Positions 37,492 to 45,932 of a DNA stretch of 57,951 bases are shown one piece after another (position 1 is the stretch's first letter; the number at the start of each line of letters is the position of its first letter). The DNA is from Mangrovicoccus sp. (GTDB taxonomy: Bacteria > Pseudomonadota > Alphaproteobacteria > Rhodobacterales > Rhodobacteraceae), in NCBI GenBank assembly GCA_025800345.1, contig JAOXSB010000078.1:1-57951 (forward strand), given 5' to 3'. The translations under genes and the position numbers were made by a program. The notes under the pieces were generated by a model. The model was not told where the DNA came from and searched no databases. It was given only the letters and a program-made list of their open reading frames with translations.

Positions 37492-38756
37492 TGGCGACGA
37501 AAGCAGACACCGTTGTCTTCCAAGAAGCGGAGGCGATTCGGCAATTCACCCTCAACCAGAACAAGCGTGTGGAGGCGTGGCTGGCCGACAACTGGGAGCG
37601 TGTCGGTCTGACAGGCCCCATCAACAAGAGCACCGTGTCACGGGCGCTATCGTCGATGCCAGTGGTCAAGCCGGTCGCTGACGCGCTGGATGTCCTGTTT
37701 GGCGAAATGCGTGACGATCCGTGGGCATGGTGCCAGCCGCCGACGCAGGTCGAAGATTTGCCGCGCTACGCGCCGCTGAACTGGTGGTACAAGACGCTTC
37801 GCCTCAAAGATGCGCTGTCGTGGACGCGGTTCGAGCGTATGCCGAAGCACCCCCTGACCGACAAGGACCGTTCGTGGGTGCAAGAGCGCCTGGACGAGTG
37901 GGCAGATCGGCTTAAAGCAGCGTGCGATCACTTCCAAAGAGATCGGGCGCTCGTACGGGCCTTGGAGGCTGATGAAAACCCAGAGTTCCAGCACTGGCAC
38001 AAGATCGACGACGAGTGGCGGATCGGCAAGAAACCACCGCGGGAAGCTGCCGAGAAGGAGCTGCGTCGTCGCGTCGGCAACATCGGCTTACACGGACGGT
38101 CGGAAGAAGAAATCGGGATGGCGTGGGCGCTTGCCGACGTGACGATCACGCTGCCGGATATTGTCGAGGCGAAACTCACATATTCGAGGCCTCGCGTGGT
38201 GTCTGGGGTCTCCCACTTCTCCGAGCCTATCGAGCCGTGGAATGGTCAGGAGTTCGAAGGCGTCGAGATCGCGGAGTTTGTCTATGACGAACCCTACACG
38301 ACGACTGAGTCATATACAGTCAAGCATCGGGTTTGCTTTTACTGGACTGGTGATCGCTACGAGATCGAAGATATCGAGCCGTTCGCGCAAGCCAAAGACG
38401 GTGCTGAGTGGCGGGCGACGACGGCGCAAGAACGCGATTTCTTCATGACAGGCATCAAACGCAAGCATCAGACGCGGGCGGAACTGGAAGTCACGCGCGA
38501 CGCATGGATCGACGATCTTTGGGAGAAATTGAAAGCGCGACAGGATGAGCGCGAGGAGCCCAGTATGGCTAACCTGTTCAAGCCCGAGCCCACATTACGT
38601 GAGAAGTTCCCCGAAGGCATCCCGCGCTCATATGCCGAGGTCTGGTTCAACGCTAGAGTTGAGGCATTGGATGAGGAGGCGGCTGCCGACGAGCAGCGCG
38701 AAGTGGCTCGTCGGCGCATGGCGTTCATGCGGCAATTGCGTCGCCGGCCTGTGTAG
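37491..38756 (+). CDS. Element-encoded hypothetical protein (421 aa)
   Basis: I recognise no family. The N-terminal ~70 residues contain a possible HTH (INKSTVSRALSSM followed by VVKPVADALDVLF), suggesting DNA binding. The middle is rich in Trp and charged residues (LNWWYKTLRLKDALSWTRFERM), and the C-terminus is charged and helical (EEAAADEQREVARRRMAFMRQLRRRP). Its place after int and alpA is where satellites usually carry a replication or control protein, but no helicase, primase or Rep motif is visible. It is coupled to the AlpA gene by a one-base overlap. Confidence 0.8.
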   Translation: MATKADTVVFQEAEAIRQFTLNQNKRVEAWLADNWERVGLTGPINKSTVSRALSSMPVVKPVADALDVLFGEMRDDPWAWCQPPTQVEDLPRYAPLNWWYKTLRLKDALSWTRFERMPKHPLTDKDRSWVQERLDEWADRLKAACDHFQRDRALVRALEADENPEFQHWHKIDDEWRIGKKPPREAAEKELRRRVGNIGLHGRSEEEIGMAWALADVTITLPDIVEAKLTYSRPRVVSGVSHFSEPIEPWNGQEFEGVEIAEFVYDEPYTTTESYTVKHRVCFYWTGDRYEIEDIEPFAQAKDGAEWRATTAQERDFFMTGIKRKHQTRAELEVTRDAWIDDLWEKLKARQDEREEPSMANLFKPEPTLREKFPEGIPRSYAEVWFNARVEALDEEAAADEQREVARRRMAFMRQLRRRPV

Positions 38757-38907
38757 GGAAAAGTTCGTCCAGAAGTTGGCGGCGCGTCGCGTCGTCCACG
38801 CGGTCCCGCAGCCACTGGGAGCAGGTTGCGGGATCGTTCAGTGCGTTCGCCCGTGCGAGCCGATTGATCAAGCGCGGATGGGCAGTCGGGGGAAAGTCGA
38901 AAGGCAT
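38725..38907 (-). CDS. Small antisense-oriented hypothetical protein (60 aa)
   Basis: A 60-codon frame from the ATG at 38907 (MPFDFPPTAHPRLINRLARA) has a plausible helical composition with DRVDDATRRQLLDELFP and a GGAG site about 8 bases upstream. It overlaps the converging 421-aa gene by 32 bases. Coding is plausible but unproven, and no family is recognised. Confidence 0.45.
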   Translation of the reverse strand: MPFDFPPTAHPRLINRLARANALNDPATCSQWLRDRVDDATRRQLLDELFPTQAGDAIAA

Positions 38908-39834
38908 GGTCGGGTCTCCATTCCGTTGATGTGATCCGATGATAAGTCCTGCTCCCCAGACGGCGCGAGCAGGATAGAAGGTAGAATCTATAACTCGGTT
39001 ATGGGCGCAGTGTTCGCCCTGCGTAAGTCAGGGTCATATCGTGCGCACTGGTGCGCGCGCGCGTAAAACAACGACGGTGATGTAGATGTTACACCGCTGT
39101 TGTTGCAGGCTCTGGATTTTCGATTTGTCGGCGCAGGGTGCAGGGTGTGCAGGGTGGTCAATGAAACCAGTGGTTTCGTCGGTATTCCTGTGCAGGGCGC
39201 GTGCAGGGACAAGGTTGCTGTATGATCTACTCGAAACAATGACCACGGTTCGCGCGCGTGCGCGCACGCAAAGCGTGCCTCGATCTTGGTTGTCCTGTGG
39301 TCTTGGGCATCCTAGCTCCCCTCGGGATCTCCACCTTCTTGTTGCGACCGGCTCGCAACAAGTGGGCCTTTGCTGTGTGCAATTGATTGTTAATCAAGTG
39401 ATTTGACGGAATTATTCATTCTATTCCAATCGGTTGAATAAGATCGCCGCGCGCTTTGCAACGCTCTTTGCAACAGACGCCAAATTCCCTTGGGAATTCT
39501 ATCCGAAACAGCGCAAATCTTTGGCAAGACCGCAATCGCTAACCAAACGGTGCCTGCAAACGCAACGGAGCGTCGATCTACTGAGGCACAAGGCGGTGTT
39601 CCATGCTTATCCGGCGTGATGTGCCTTGCTCGCAAAAGCGTGCGTCTCTGGGCCTCTCTGCGAGGGCATCACTAAAATCAGGTAGAACACCAACTCCACC
39701 TTGTTCTGCGGAACATCCAGCGACGGGAAGTTGATACGCAATATCCGTCGAACCCGTGTGATGATCCAGCGCGCCCAAGGGAGGTTCGACCAATCCTTTG
39801 CCCTTGGGTGCGCCTTCACGCGAAAGGCGAAACG
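38908..39834. other. Gene-poor, repeat-rich segment of the element
   Basis: No convincing gene is present in about 930 bases. It holds five TGCAGGG/GCAGGG copies (39133-39208), an inverted repeat with 13-base arms (39067-39079 and 39092-39104, 11 of 13 matching) and a perfect 10-bp stem CTTGTTGCGA/TCGCAACAAG (39338-39362). It also has GC palindromes near 39040 and 39255, CAATCGGTTGA (39427-39437), two TTTGCAAC copies (39455-39475) and a 13-base-arm hairpin (39769-39813, 12 of 13). It is a candidate replication origin, packaging site or control region. Confidence 0.6.
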
Positions 39835-40101
39835 ATGCAGATTACTGCGACACTTGAAAGCGATGGCAACGCCGTCCTCAAACTCGTAACTAACTCCAGC
39901 CAAGCCGATTTTGTCGTCAATGGCGCGACCAAGCTCGCCCGTGACCTTGAATCCATCCTGACCAATCCGAGCGCTGATGCCATCGACCGCCATTACCGCG
40001 TCGTGCCCTCAGACACGGGCGTCGTTGTCGAAACCAACAAAGGCCGGTTCGACCTGCCTTGGCGGCACATCACGCCTGTTGTGAACGGCCTGCGTGCCTA
40101 A
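39835..40101 (+). CDS. Small hypothetical phage-like protein (88 aa)
   Basis: The protein begins MQITATLESDGNAVLKLVTN with AAGG upstream of the ATG at 39835. It looks like a compact mixed alpha/beta domain with no membrane segment. It starts the packed left-to-right run of small genes that leads into the terminase. No family is recognised. A 128-codon frame on the opposite strand overlaps it but has weaker support. Confidence 0.65.
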   Translation: MQITATLESDGNAVLKLVTNSSQADFVVNGATKLARDLESILTNPSADAIDRHYRVVPSDTGVVVETNKGRFDLPWRHITPVVNGLRA

Positions 40102-40107
40102 GGCGCG

Positions 40108-40479
40108 ATGTTTGCCCAAGACGACCAATCGCCGGAGGCTGCGCTTGTCACAGCAATACTGATGCAGGCCTATCGTGATTTGTTCATTGCGATCAGAGAA
40201 GACGGCACATCTTCGTTTACGACCCAGTCGGAACAAGACCAAGCCATATCGTTCCTGACCGATCAAGCCGGGTCACTCGCCCGCAGCCGCAATGCCTTGT
40301 GTTCCCTGATCGGTTGGGATGGCGACACATTGGCGAGCCGAATCCGCGCAATGATGGACGGCGATGACTTCCCACCGTCCGCGCCCGATCCAAGCCCCAT
40401 CGCCCGAAAGCGGCACGAAAAAGCCGTTGCCCGCATCCGGGCACGATGGCGTCAACTGAACGCGCCTCGCGCTGCATAA
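40108..40479 (+). CDS. Small hypothetical phage-like protein (123 aa)
   Basis: The acidic, helical protein begins MFAQDDQSPEAALVTAILMQAYRD and ends in a basic helix (RKRHEKAVARIRARWRQL). It begins six bases after the previous stop, so the two are likely co-transcribed. No family is recognised. Confidence 0.65.
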   Translation: MFAQDDQSPEAALVTAILMQAYRDLFIAIREDGTSSFTTQSEQDQAISFLTDQAGSLARSRNALCSLIGWDGDTLASRIRAMMDGDDFPPSAPDPSPIARKRHEKAVARIRARWRQLNAPRAA

Positions 40480-40658
40480 CAGCATCTAAAATACAGGCCA
40501 AATCTTGGTCAGCATCTTTTTCTGGCGGTCTACACGCGTCGGGCAAGTCCGTAAATTCACGGTATGAGCAACGCTGACGCACCGCTCGTGTCTTGTCCAA
40601 ATCCAGATGAGCGCGGCGCTTCCCGAGGTGTCGCGTTCATTTTTGGAAAGGCAAGACA

Positions 40659-41231
40659 ATGAGCAACGAAACGACGGCGGCCATTCAGGCCCTAATCAAA
40701 CAGGTGGAAACCCTCACCACCACTGTCACCGATCAACAAAAGCGCATGGACGGGCTTTACGAACATAATTCCCGGCTGCTCGACCAGATCAAAGACGGAA
40801 AGCGCGACGATCAATCAAAACCTGACGAAACCGCAATGAACAAACTCGGTTTCGAGCGTGGCAAGGACGGCAATTGGTATCCGCATGGCACGCGACCCGC
40901 GCATGTTCTGACCCGTGAAGAGGCACGCGACCCAGCAAAGTATCGTGCGGCGAAAGAGGCAGCGGCGGCTGTGGGCGCGACACTTGAGATCAGCGACCCA
41001 GACGCCCCTGAGGATCGCCATCGTGCTGGCCGAGGCGATATTGCGACAACACAGGCTACCGTGATCAAGGACGATGATGCGCGCCGCGTCTATGTGCGCC
41101 GCGATGTGCTTGGATCATCCGAGTTTCGCGCCCAGTATCAGCGGTTGCGCAACGACGGTTACATGCCTGTCTCTTGGGATCAGCCAGACGAATTGCCCGC
41201 CCATTTGCAGGACCAGATCAATGACGCCTAG
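40659..41231 (+). CDS. Hypothetical protein with N-terminal coiled coil (190 aa)
   Basis: The first 60 residues form an apparent coiled coil (IQALIKQVETLTTTVTDQQK, then MDGLYEHNSRLLDQI). A charged central region and a C-terminal segment (RRVYVRRDVLGSSEFRAQYQRL) follow, with no known motif. GGAAAGG lies before the ATG. It sits two genes upstream of the terminase genes. Confidence 0.7.
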   Translation: MSNETTAAIQALIKQVETLTTTVTDQQKRMDGLYEHNSRLLDQIKDGKRDDQSKPDETAMNKLGFERGKDGNWYPHGTRPAHVLTREEARDPAKYRAAKEAAAAVGATLEISDPDAPEDRHRAGRGDIATTQATVIKDDDARRVYVRRDVLGSSEFRAQYQRLRNDGYMPVSWDQPDELPAHLQDQINDA

Positions 41232-41282
41232 GGAACGCGCCAGCTTGGACGCTGTTGCCGACCAATCGGGAGGCTCTTCGTA

Positions 41283-41870
41283 ATGGCTGGAAACAAGGGG
41301 TCTGGGCGTAAGAACACGATCAGCATTCACCCGGAAAAGAACACGATCATCAAACAGATCGTGCTTGGTGAACATGATCTGCCCGGTGGCATGTCGAAGG
41401 CGCAGGTTGCAAAGCGCATTGGCGTGCATCCAGATTCCGTGTCCCGCTATCGCAAGGATCACATCACGGAAGAAATGGTGCGTTCGATTCTGGCCGAGGC
41501 TCGCACCGCGCCAGTGGACGAGGCCACGCGTGTTCTGAACGACGAACGCATTGACGTTGCCCGCACCTACGAAACTTTGGCGCGCCGTGTCGAAAAGCTA
41601 ATCACCAAAGCCGAGGAAAACGAGGACGACGGGTTCGCCCTGGCTGCGATGAATGGCTTGCGCAAAGTCCTCAAGGACATTGCCACGATGCACGGAAAAA
41701 TGGCGACCAGCTTGTCCGTTTCGGTCACGCTTGCGGAGTCACCCGAATGGGTGACGCTCAAATCCATCCTTCAAGCTGTCTGCGATGAAGTCCCGGAAGC
41801 CCGCGAACCGCTGCTGCGCCATATGCGTCACCACGTCCTTTCCGTCACTCAAGAGGATAGCGTGCTATGA
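41283..41870 (+). CDS. Terminase small subunit-like DNA-binding protein
   Basis: The 195-aa protein has a basic N-terminus (MAGNKGSGRKN), an HTH (MSKAQVAKRIGVHPDSVSRYRKD, about residues 37-59), a central coiled-coil-like region (YETLARRVEKLITKAEEN), and a C-terminal helix. This architecture and its position just upstream of the terminase ATPase fit TerS, which recognises pac/cos DNA. The family cannot be named by eye. Its stop overlaps the next start by four bases. Confidence 0.7.
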   Translation: MAGNKGSGRKNTISIHPEKNTIIKQIVLGEHDLPGGMSKAQVAKRIGVHPDSVSRYRKDHITEEMVRSILAEARTAPVDEATRVLNDERIDVARTYETLARRVEKLITKAEENEDDGFALAAMNGLRKVLKDIATMHGKMATSLSVSVTLAESPEWVTLKSILQAVCDEVPEAREPLLRHMRHHVLSVTQEDSVL

Positions 41871-42103
41871 CCCATCGCGAGTTCGAAGGTTTCACCTCCT
41901 ATGCCCGCCGCCTGAAAGCCGCTGGCGACAACCCCGGCTGGGTGCGTCTGCCACATTCGAAGCGGGTGATGCAGGCCGAGGGCGGTAAGCTGTATTTCAC
42001 AGGGGAGCCTTGCAAACGAGGCCACATCTCGCCGCGCAACGAGCATGGCGATTGCACCCAATGCCACGTCATGCGTCTCGCGGAGCGTCGCAATGCCGTT
42101 TGA
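41867..42103 (+). CDS. Small zinc-ribbon-like protein (78 aa)
   Basis: The protein carries LYFTGEPCKRGHISPRNEHG, then DCTQCHVMR: a CxxxH...CxxC arrangement typical of small zinc ribbons found beside phage HNH or terminase genes. It overlaps both neighbours (4 bases upstream, 11 bases downstream with terminase), so it is translated in step with them. An accessory role in packaging is inferred from position only. Confidence 0.75.
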   Translation: MTHREFEGFTSYARRLKAAGDNPGWVRLPHSKRVMQAEGGKLYFTGEPCKRGHISPRNEHGDCTQCHVMRLAERRNAV

Positions 42104-42872
42104 TGCCCTACATGACTGGTGCGAAGGTCTGGAACGCGAACTTGATCCCGTTGCGCGCCTTCGTCACTGGATTGGGCATGAGCCAGACCCTTGGCAGATC
42201 GGCGCCTTCACGACTGAGGCGTCTGAAATTGCTTTGCGTGTTGGCCGTCAGGCTGGCAAAACCTCGGTCTTGGCCGCGCGCGCCGTCGAGGAATTGCACG
42301 TCCCCGACAGCCTGACGATCTGCGTTGCGCCAGCCGAGCGGCAGGCGAAGATCATCGCCCGCGAGATTGGCCAGCAACTCCGGCGCACAGATTTGGTAAT
42401 CACGCGTTCGACCTTGACCGAACTCGAAATGTCGAACGGTGCGCGCGTTGTTGCGTTGCCGTCCACGTCGGACACGATCCGTGGTTATCCATCCGTGTCG
42501 TTGCTGATCATCGACGAGTGCGCCTTTCTGCAAGGCGAGAACGGCGGCGAAGACTTGATCTCTGGCGTCCTGCCCATGCTGACGAAAGACGGGCAAGTGT
42601 TTTTCAGCAGCACGCCCGCCGGAAAGAACAACTATTTTGCGCGTCTGTTTCTGGACGAAAAACCCGGCGACGGCATCCACCGCATCGTTGTGCGCGGGAC
42701 GGACATTCCGAGGCTGGCCGAGAAGGTCGAGCGGATGCGCCGCACACTATCTGCAACCAAGTTTCGACAAGAGATCGAAGTCGAGATGTTGAGCGACGGG
42801 CACACCTATTTCGATCTCGCAATCATTGAACAAGCGACGAGCAAGGAGGGCGCGGTATGCCCGAGACTTTAG
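42093..42872 (+). CDS. Terminase large subunit, ATPase half (split gene)
   Basis: The 259-aa protein is the N-terminal motor domain of TerL. Walker A is GRQAGKTS (51-58, K56), Walker B is SLLIIDECAF (D141, E142), and the coupling motif FFSSTPAGKNN is present. It ends without a nuclease domain; that domain is encoded by the next gene in another frame, with a 16-base overlap. The ATG at 42093 (MPFDALHDW) precedes the conserved PDPWQ adenine-binding motif. The pair sums to 498 aa, a normal full TerL length. Confidence 0.88.
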   Translation: MPFDALHDWCEGLERELDPVARLRHWIGHEPDPWQIGAFTTEASEIALRVGRQAGKTSVLAARAVEELHVPDSLTICVAPAERQAKIIAREIGQQLRRTDLVITRSTLTELEMSNGARVVALPSTSDTIRGYPSVSLLIIDECAFLQGENGGEDLISGVLPMLTKDGQVFFSSTPAGKNNYFARLFLDEKPGDGIHRIVVRGTDIPRLAEKVERMRRTLSATKFRQEIEVEMLSDGHTYFDLAIIEQATSKEGAVCPRL

Positions 42873-43576
42873 ATTTAGTTTGGCACCCAGACGGGCGGGT
42901 GGTCAACGAAACCTATGAAGACCCCGCAATCCCGCGCGTGACCGGATTTTCAACGTTTTGGATTGCCGCAGATTTGGGTCAGGCGAACGACTACAGCGCC
43001 GTGGTTGTGATCAAAGACGAGGCCTTGCCCATCGCGGATGATAACCGAGTTATTGTCGGCCCCCGCGAACGAACGGTTGTCTATGCCGACCGCTTCCGTG
43101 GCGTGAGCTACGTGGACGTGGTGGACCACCTGATCAAGCTGCGCAACGCGCCGCCATTTGGCGGCAAGTCCGAACTCGTGATCGACGGCACGTCTATTGG
43201 GCGCGTCGTGTCTGACATGCTCTGGGATCAAAGCGTTGACCATCACGCCGTCCAGATGACTGGCGGCCAAGACTGGAACAAAAAGAACGCGCGTTATGTC
43301 AACGCGGGCAAGACGTTCATGATCGAAAATCTCGCGGTGCTGTTTGCAGCTGGCGAGTTGAAATTCGCGCATGACCTGCCGTTGAGACAGGAGATAGAGG
43401 AAGACCTTGCCTCATTCTCCGTTCAAACGACTGCCGCCCAAAACCAGATCATCACGCAATCGCGCTCAACGGCAGGTCACGGCGATCTTGGAATTGCGCT
43501 GATCGTCGGTGGGTTCGCATCCCAATACCTCAAACCTCAATCCATCCTCACTGGCCACCTGCGCGGCTGGTATTGA
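42857..43576 (+). CDS. Terminase large subunit, nuclease half (split gene)
   Basis: The 239-aa protein is the RNase H-fold nuclease domain of TerL. Three candidate metal aspartates are in place: D39 (IAADLGQANDYSAVVV), D110 (LVIDGTSIGRVV) and D210 (GHGDLGIALIVGG). It has its own AAGGAGGG ribosome site about 8 bases before the ATG at 42857, so it is probably translated independently rather than being frameshift debris. It follows directly from the ATPase half and is itself followed by the coiled-coil genes instead of a portal gene. Confidence 0.87.
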   Translation: MPETLDLVWHPDGRVVNETYEDPAIPRVTGFSTFWIAADLGQANDYSAVVVIKDEALPIADDNRVIVGPRERTVVYADRFRGVSYVDVVDHLIKLRNAPPFGGKSELVIDGTSIGRVVSDMLWDQSVDHHAVQMTGGQDWNKKNARYVNAGKTFMIENLAVLFAAGELKFAHDLPLRQEIEEDLASFSVQTTAAQNQIITQSRSTAGHGDLGIALIVGGFASQYLKPQSILTGHLRGWY

Positions 43577-43591
43577 AGAAAGGAAAACCGA

Positions 43592-43990
43592 ATGCTCGAA
43601 GACCAAATTGGCGAAATTCTGACTGCCGCCGTCGCGGCAGCGCGATCCGAAGGATACGCAGAGGGCGCAAAGGCTGGCCGTGCGGAAGTCAGTCAAGAAG
43701 TGAACAACCTTATCGAAGCCGAACGCGCGCAGCTTGTTGAGCAAGGCCGCAAACAGGGGCGAGCCGAAGTTGCACCACAGATCGACGAAGCGCGGGAACA
43801 AGGCCGTCTTGTCGGGATTGAGGATGGCAAGGCGCAAGCCAATGTCGAAGGGCGCAAGCGCGACCTCGACAAGGCGTGCCGGGATGCGCGCACGAACGGC
43901 CATCGCGAAGGTTACAAGAAGGGCCGAGGTGAAGGCTACCAAGCCGGATGGAACGACGCTTTGAAAGGAGAAACCAATGGAACTCACTGA
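43592..43990 (+). CDS. Glycine-repeat coiled-coil protein, copy 1
   Basis: The 132-aa highly charged helical protein has repeated four-residue glycine spacing (EGYAEGAKAGRAE, EQGRKQGRAE, EGYKKGRGEGYQAGWND). Long helices with G-x3-G resemble the N-terminal part of FliH-type proteins, but no homology is claimed. GAAAGGA precedes the ATG. The last 14 bases overlap the paralogous next gene. Function is unknown; a scaffold or oligomerisation role is inferred. Confidence 0.8.
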   Translation: MLEDQIGEILTAAVAAARSEGYAEGAKAGRAEVSQEVNNLIEAERAQLVEQGRKQGRAEVAPQIDEAREQGRLVGIEDGKAQANVEGRKRDLDKACRDARTNGHREGYKKGRGEGYQAGWNDALKGETNGTH

Positions 43991-44360
43991 CGCAAAATCC
44001 GCTGTTCTGGCGGCGGTAGAGACTGCGCGCGCGGAGGCCCGTGCCGAAGGCTACGCGGAAGGCGTATCGTCCGCCGAAGCGAAGAAACGGCTTGAAGCCC
44101 TACGCAAATCTTACGTCAAACAAGGCCGCGAGGCTGAACGCGAAGCCGCCCGTGCCTTGGTAGATCAAGCCCGCGAAGAAGGTCGTGTTATGGGCGTCGA
44201 ACAAGCCGCCGAGGAATGGCGCTCGAAACTCGACAAGCGTTCACACCACAAGGGCGTGATCGAAGGCAAAGAGATCGGCTACAATGACGGCTTCGCCGCT
44301 GGCAAAGAAGAAGGTTTCAAGGTTGGTTTCAAGGCAGGGCAATCGGAAGCGGACGACTGA
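43977..44360 (+). CDS. Glycine-repeat coiled-coil protein, copy 2
   Basis: The 127-aa paralogue of the preceding protein shares ARAEGYAEG near the N-terminus, a central KQGREAEREAARALVDQAREEGRVMG, and a C-terminal glycine ladder (EIGYNDGFAAGKEEGFKVGFKAG). It is coupled by a 14-base overlap. It ends the packaging gene run, and base composition becomes AT-richer after it. Confidence 0.8.
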   Translation: MELTDAKSAVLAAVETARAEARAEGYAEGVSSAEAKKRLEALRKSYVKQGREAEREAARALVDQAREEGRVMGVEQAAEEWRSKLDKRSHHKGVIEGKEIGYNDGFAAGKEEGFKVGFKAGQSEADD

Positions 44361-44550
44361 GCGGGCGCTCGCAACGCGCTCGTTCCCGACGCGCCTGTGA
44401 TGTGACCCAGAACACCCTGTTCGTATGAAGTCGAGCGCGATCAGCAGCCTTGGGTTGATTTCGATTGCTGAAACATGCTTTGTGGATCGCAGCAAGAAAA
44501 GTAAATGAAACTCGACTGAGCAAGAATTCATACCAACAAAGGGATTTACA

Positions 44551-45198
44551 ATGGCCGAGATGGCACCTGCGGACTACGTCGTTCTTGGTTTGGACATTAT
44601 TAAGTACTCTCAAAAAATTCTGAGAGATCAAAAGCTAGCGCAGGAAAAAGTAGACAGATGTTTCAACGAAGCAGTCAAAGAAAAGCGGCCAGAACCTGAT
44701 GCACCACTTCCGCATTGGGTTGACGCGGGGGACGGCGGTTACGCTCTGTTCAAATGGGCTGAGTTGGACGTCCTCGAAACACTAAAAGAATTCTACAAAA
44801 GACTTAATCGCGAAAATGTAAATTACACAGAGGAGCAGCACAAAGTCTTGGTCAGGTCGGCAATGCACAAAGATCAAGTTGTAGTTTGGGATACGGAAAT
44901 ATCTAGTAGGCCAGTTAAGAAGTTTACCGGACATGCGATAAACAATTGTGCGCGCCTAATGGCGGGGATGATCAAAGAGCACGATTCACAAGTAGTTTGC
45001 TCCAGGCCCGTTTTGGATGCGATCATGGTAATGGACGAAAATGCCTCTCCAACTCGCCTAAAGGACATTAAAGACAAGCATGGCCTAGAGCATGAGGTTT
45101 GGAACCTACAGATTGGTGGGCTGTTGGGCGTTAAGCCAATAAAGCGCGAGCTGCACCGCGTCCCGACCGAGAGGGTCTACCCGGGGCCTGCTCGTTAA
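44551..45198 (+). CDS. Class III nucleotidyl cyclase (Pycsar-cyclase-like)
   Basis: The 215-aa protein is a single cyclase homology domain. Metal-binding aspartates fit D15 (LGLDIIKYS) and D61 (DAGDGGYALF). The transition-state Asn/Arg pair fits N131 and R135 (GHAINNCARLM, N-x3-R), so it looks catalytically complete. There is no membrane, HAMP or sensor domain. Small stand-alone class III cyclases of this kind make cCMP or cUMP in Pycsar anti-phage systems; others make cAMP or cGMP. No TM or TIR effector follows in the same orientation. It converges on a two-gene unit with 2 bases between stops. The nucleotide product is unknown. Confidence 0.8.
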   Translation: MAEMAPADYVVLGLDIIKYSQKILRDQKLAQEKVDRCFNEAVKEKRPEPDAPLPHWVDAGDGGYALFKWAELDVLETLKEFYKRLNRENVNYTEEQHKVLVRSAMHKDQVVVWDTEISSRPVKKFTGHAINNCARLMAGMIKEHDSQVVCSRPVLDAIMVMDENASPTRLKDIKDKHGLEHEVWNLQIGGLLGVKPIKRELHRVPTERVYPGPAR

Positions 45199-45200
45199 AT

Positions 45201-45932
45201 CTATACATTCACATAATTCAAAAAATTCTCTAGCTCCTGTAAACCATCGTCTGAAAACTCTATTCTATTGTCCGTTCCAAACCTGCCGCATTCGTTGCGC
45301 GAGTTCGTTGGTCTTAAACCAATTCTCTTTGCCGTGAAATTTGTGTAGCGCAGGCCTTGTTTTGAGCTTGAATCACTTTGTGGCGGCAAGAAGTGGAAAA
45401 AGCCCGCTCCAACGATATCTTCTCCCTCAAGCGACAAGCTCTTCACTGACTCACCAAAACCCGGTACGTCAGTAGTAAGTAGCGTCATGAAATAGTCTGT
45501 CTTCGCTTCCTGTCGCAGCAGTCTCTCAGCAAGTTCAGCGACCCGAATGTTCCGTCTTTGCATCTTGGGAAGCACATACGCGTTAATTGTCATAACTGCC
45601 TGTATGGTGATCCTAAAGGTCGCAGAGGCCACAATCACGGTCCCAGTTTCAGGGTTCGTCCGCAAGTAGACCCAATACGGGTATACATTCCGGTCGAGAG
45701 CCTTTGGTTGGCTATCGAAATCGTCCTTTGTTAGCGGCTCGTCCGACACAAACTCAACAAGACTCCAGTTTTCTGGAAGTGGCTTTGGAATTGTTACACC
45801 TTGTTTGCTTGATAGGTCAGTGAATTTCGGAGCCCCTTCAAGATGGATCATGAACGGGTCTTCTCCAGAATCGCTCTCGATTCTATGGGGTTCAAATCCG
45901 TTCCATTGAAACAAGAAACCGTATAGCTTCAA
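45201..45932 (-). CDS. Unknown protein coupled to the HExxH protein (243 aa)
   Basis: I chose a TTG start at 45932: GGAGGGGG lies 7 bases upstream and the codon overlaps the stop of the upstream gene (TTGA), so translation is coupled. An ATG at 45995 lies inside the upstream gene and is unlikely. The protein is soluble, mixed alpha/beta (LKLYGFLFQWNGFEPHRI, VYLRTNPETGTVIVASATF, IRVAELAERLLRQEA) and matches no family I know. It could be a regulator, inhibitor or partner of the 742-aa protein. Confidence 0.75.
   Translation of the reverse strand: MKLYGFLFQWNGFEPHRIESDSGEDPFMIHLEGAPKFTDLSSKQGVTIPKPLPENWSLVEFVSDEPLTKDDFDSQPKALDRNVYPYWVYLRTNPETGTVIVASATFRITIQAVMTINAYVLPKMQRRNIRVAELAERLLRQEAKTDYFMTLLTTDVPGFGESVKSLSLEGEDIVGAGFFHFLPPQSDSSSKQGLRYTNFTAKRIGLRPTNSRNECGRFGTDNRIEFSDDGLQELENFLNYVNV

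Noticed and set aside
39607-39993. Minus-strand 128-codon frame in the element
   Set aside because: It overlaps the better supported plus-strand gene at 39835. The part outside it (39607-39800) has some plausible composition but no good start context, so it is left as uncertain.
42857-42872. Frameshift pseudogene explanation for the terminase
   Set aside because: The second frame has its own strong ribosome site and ATG exactly at the overlap, and both halves keep all catalytic residues; a true split is more likely, though not proven.
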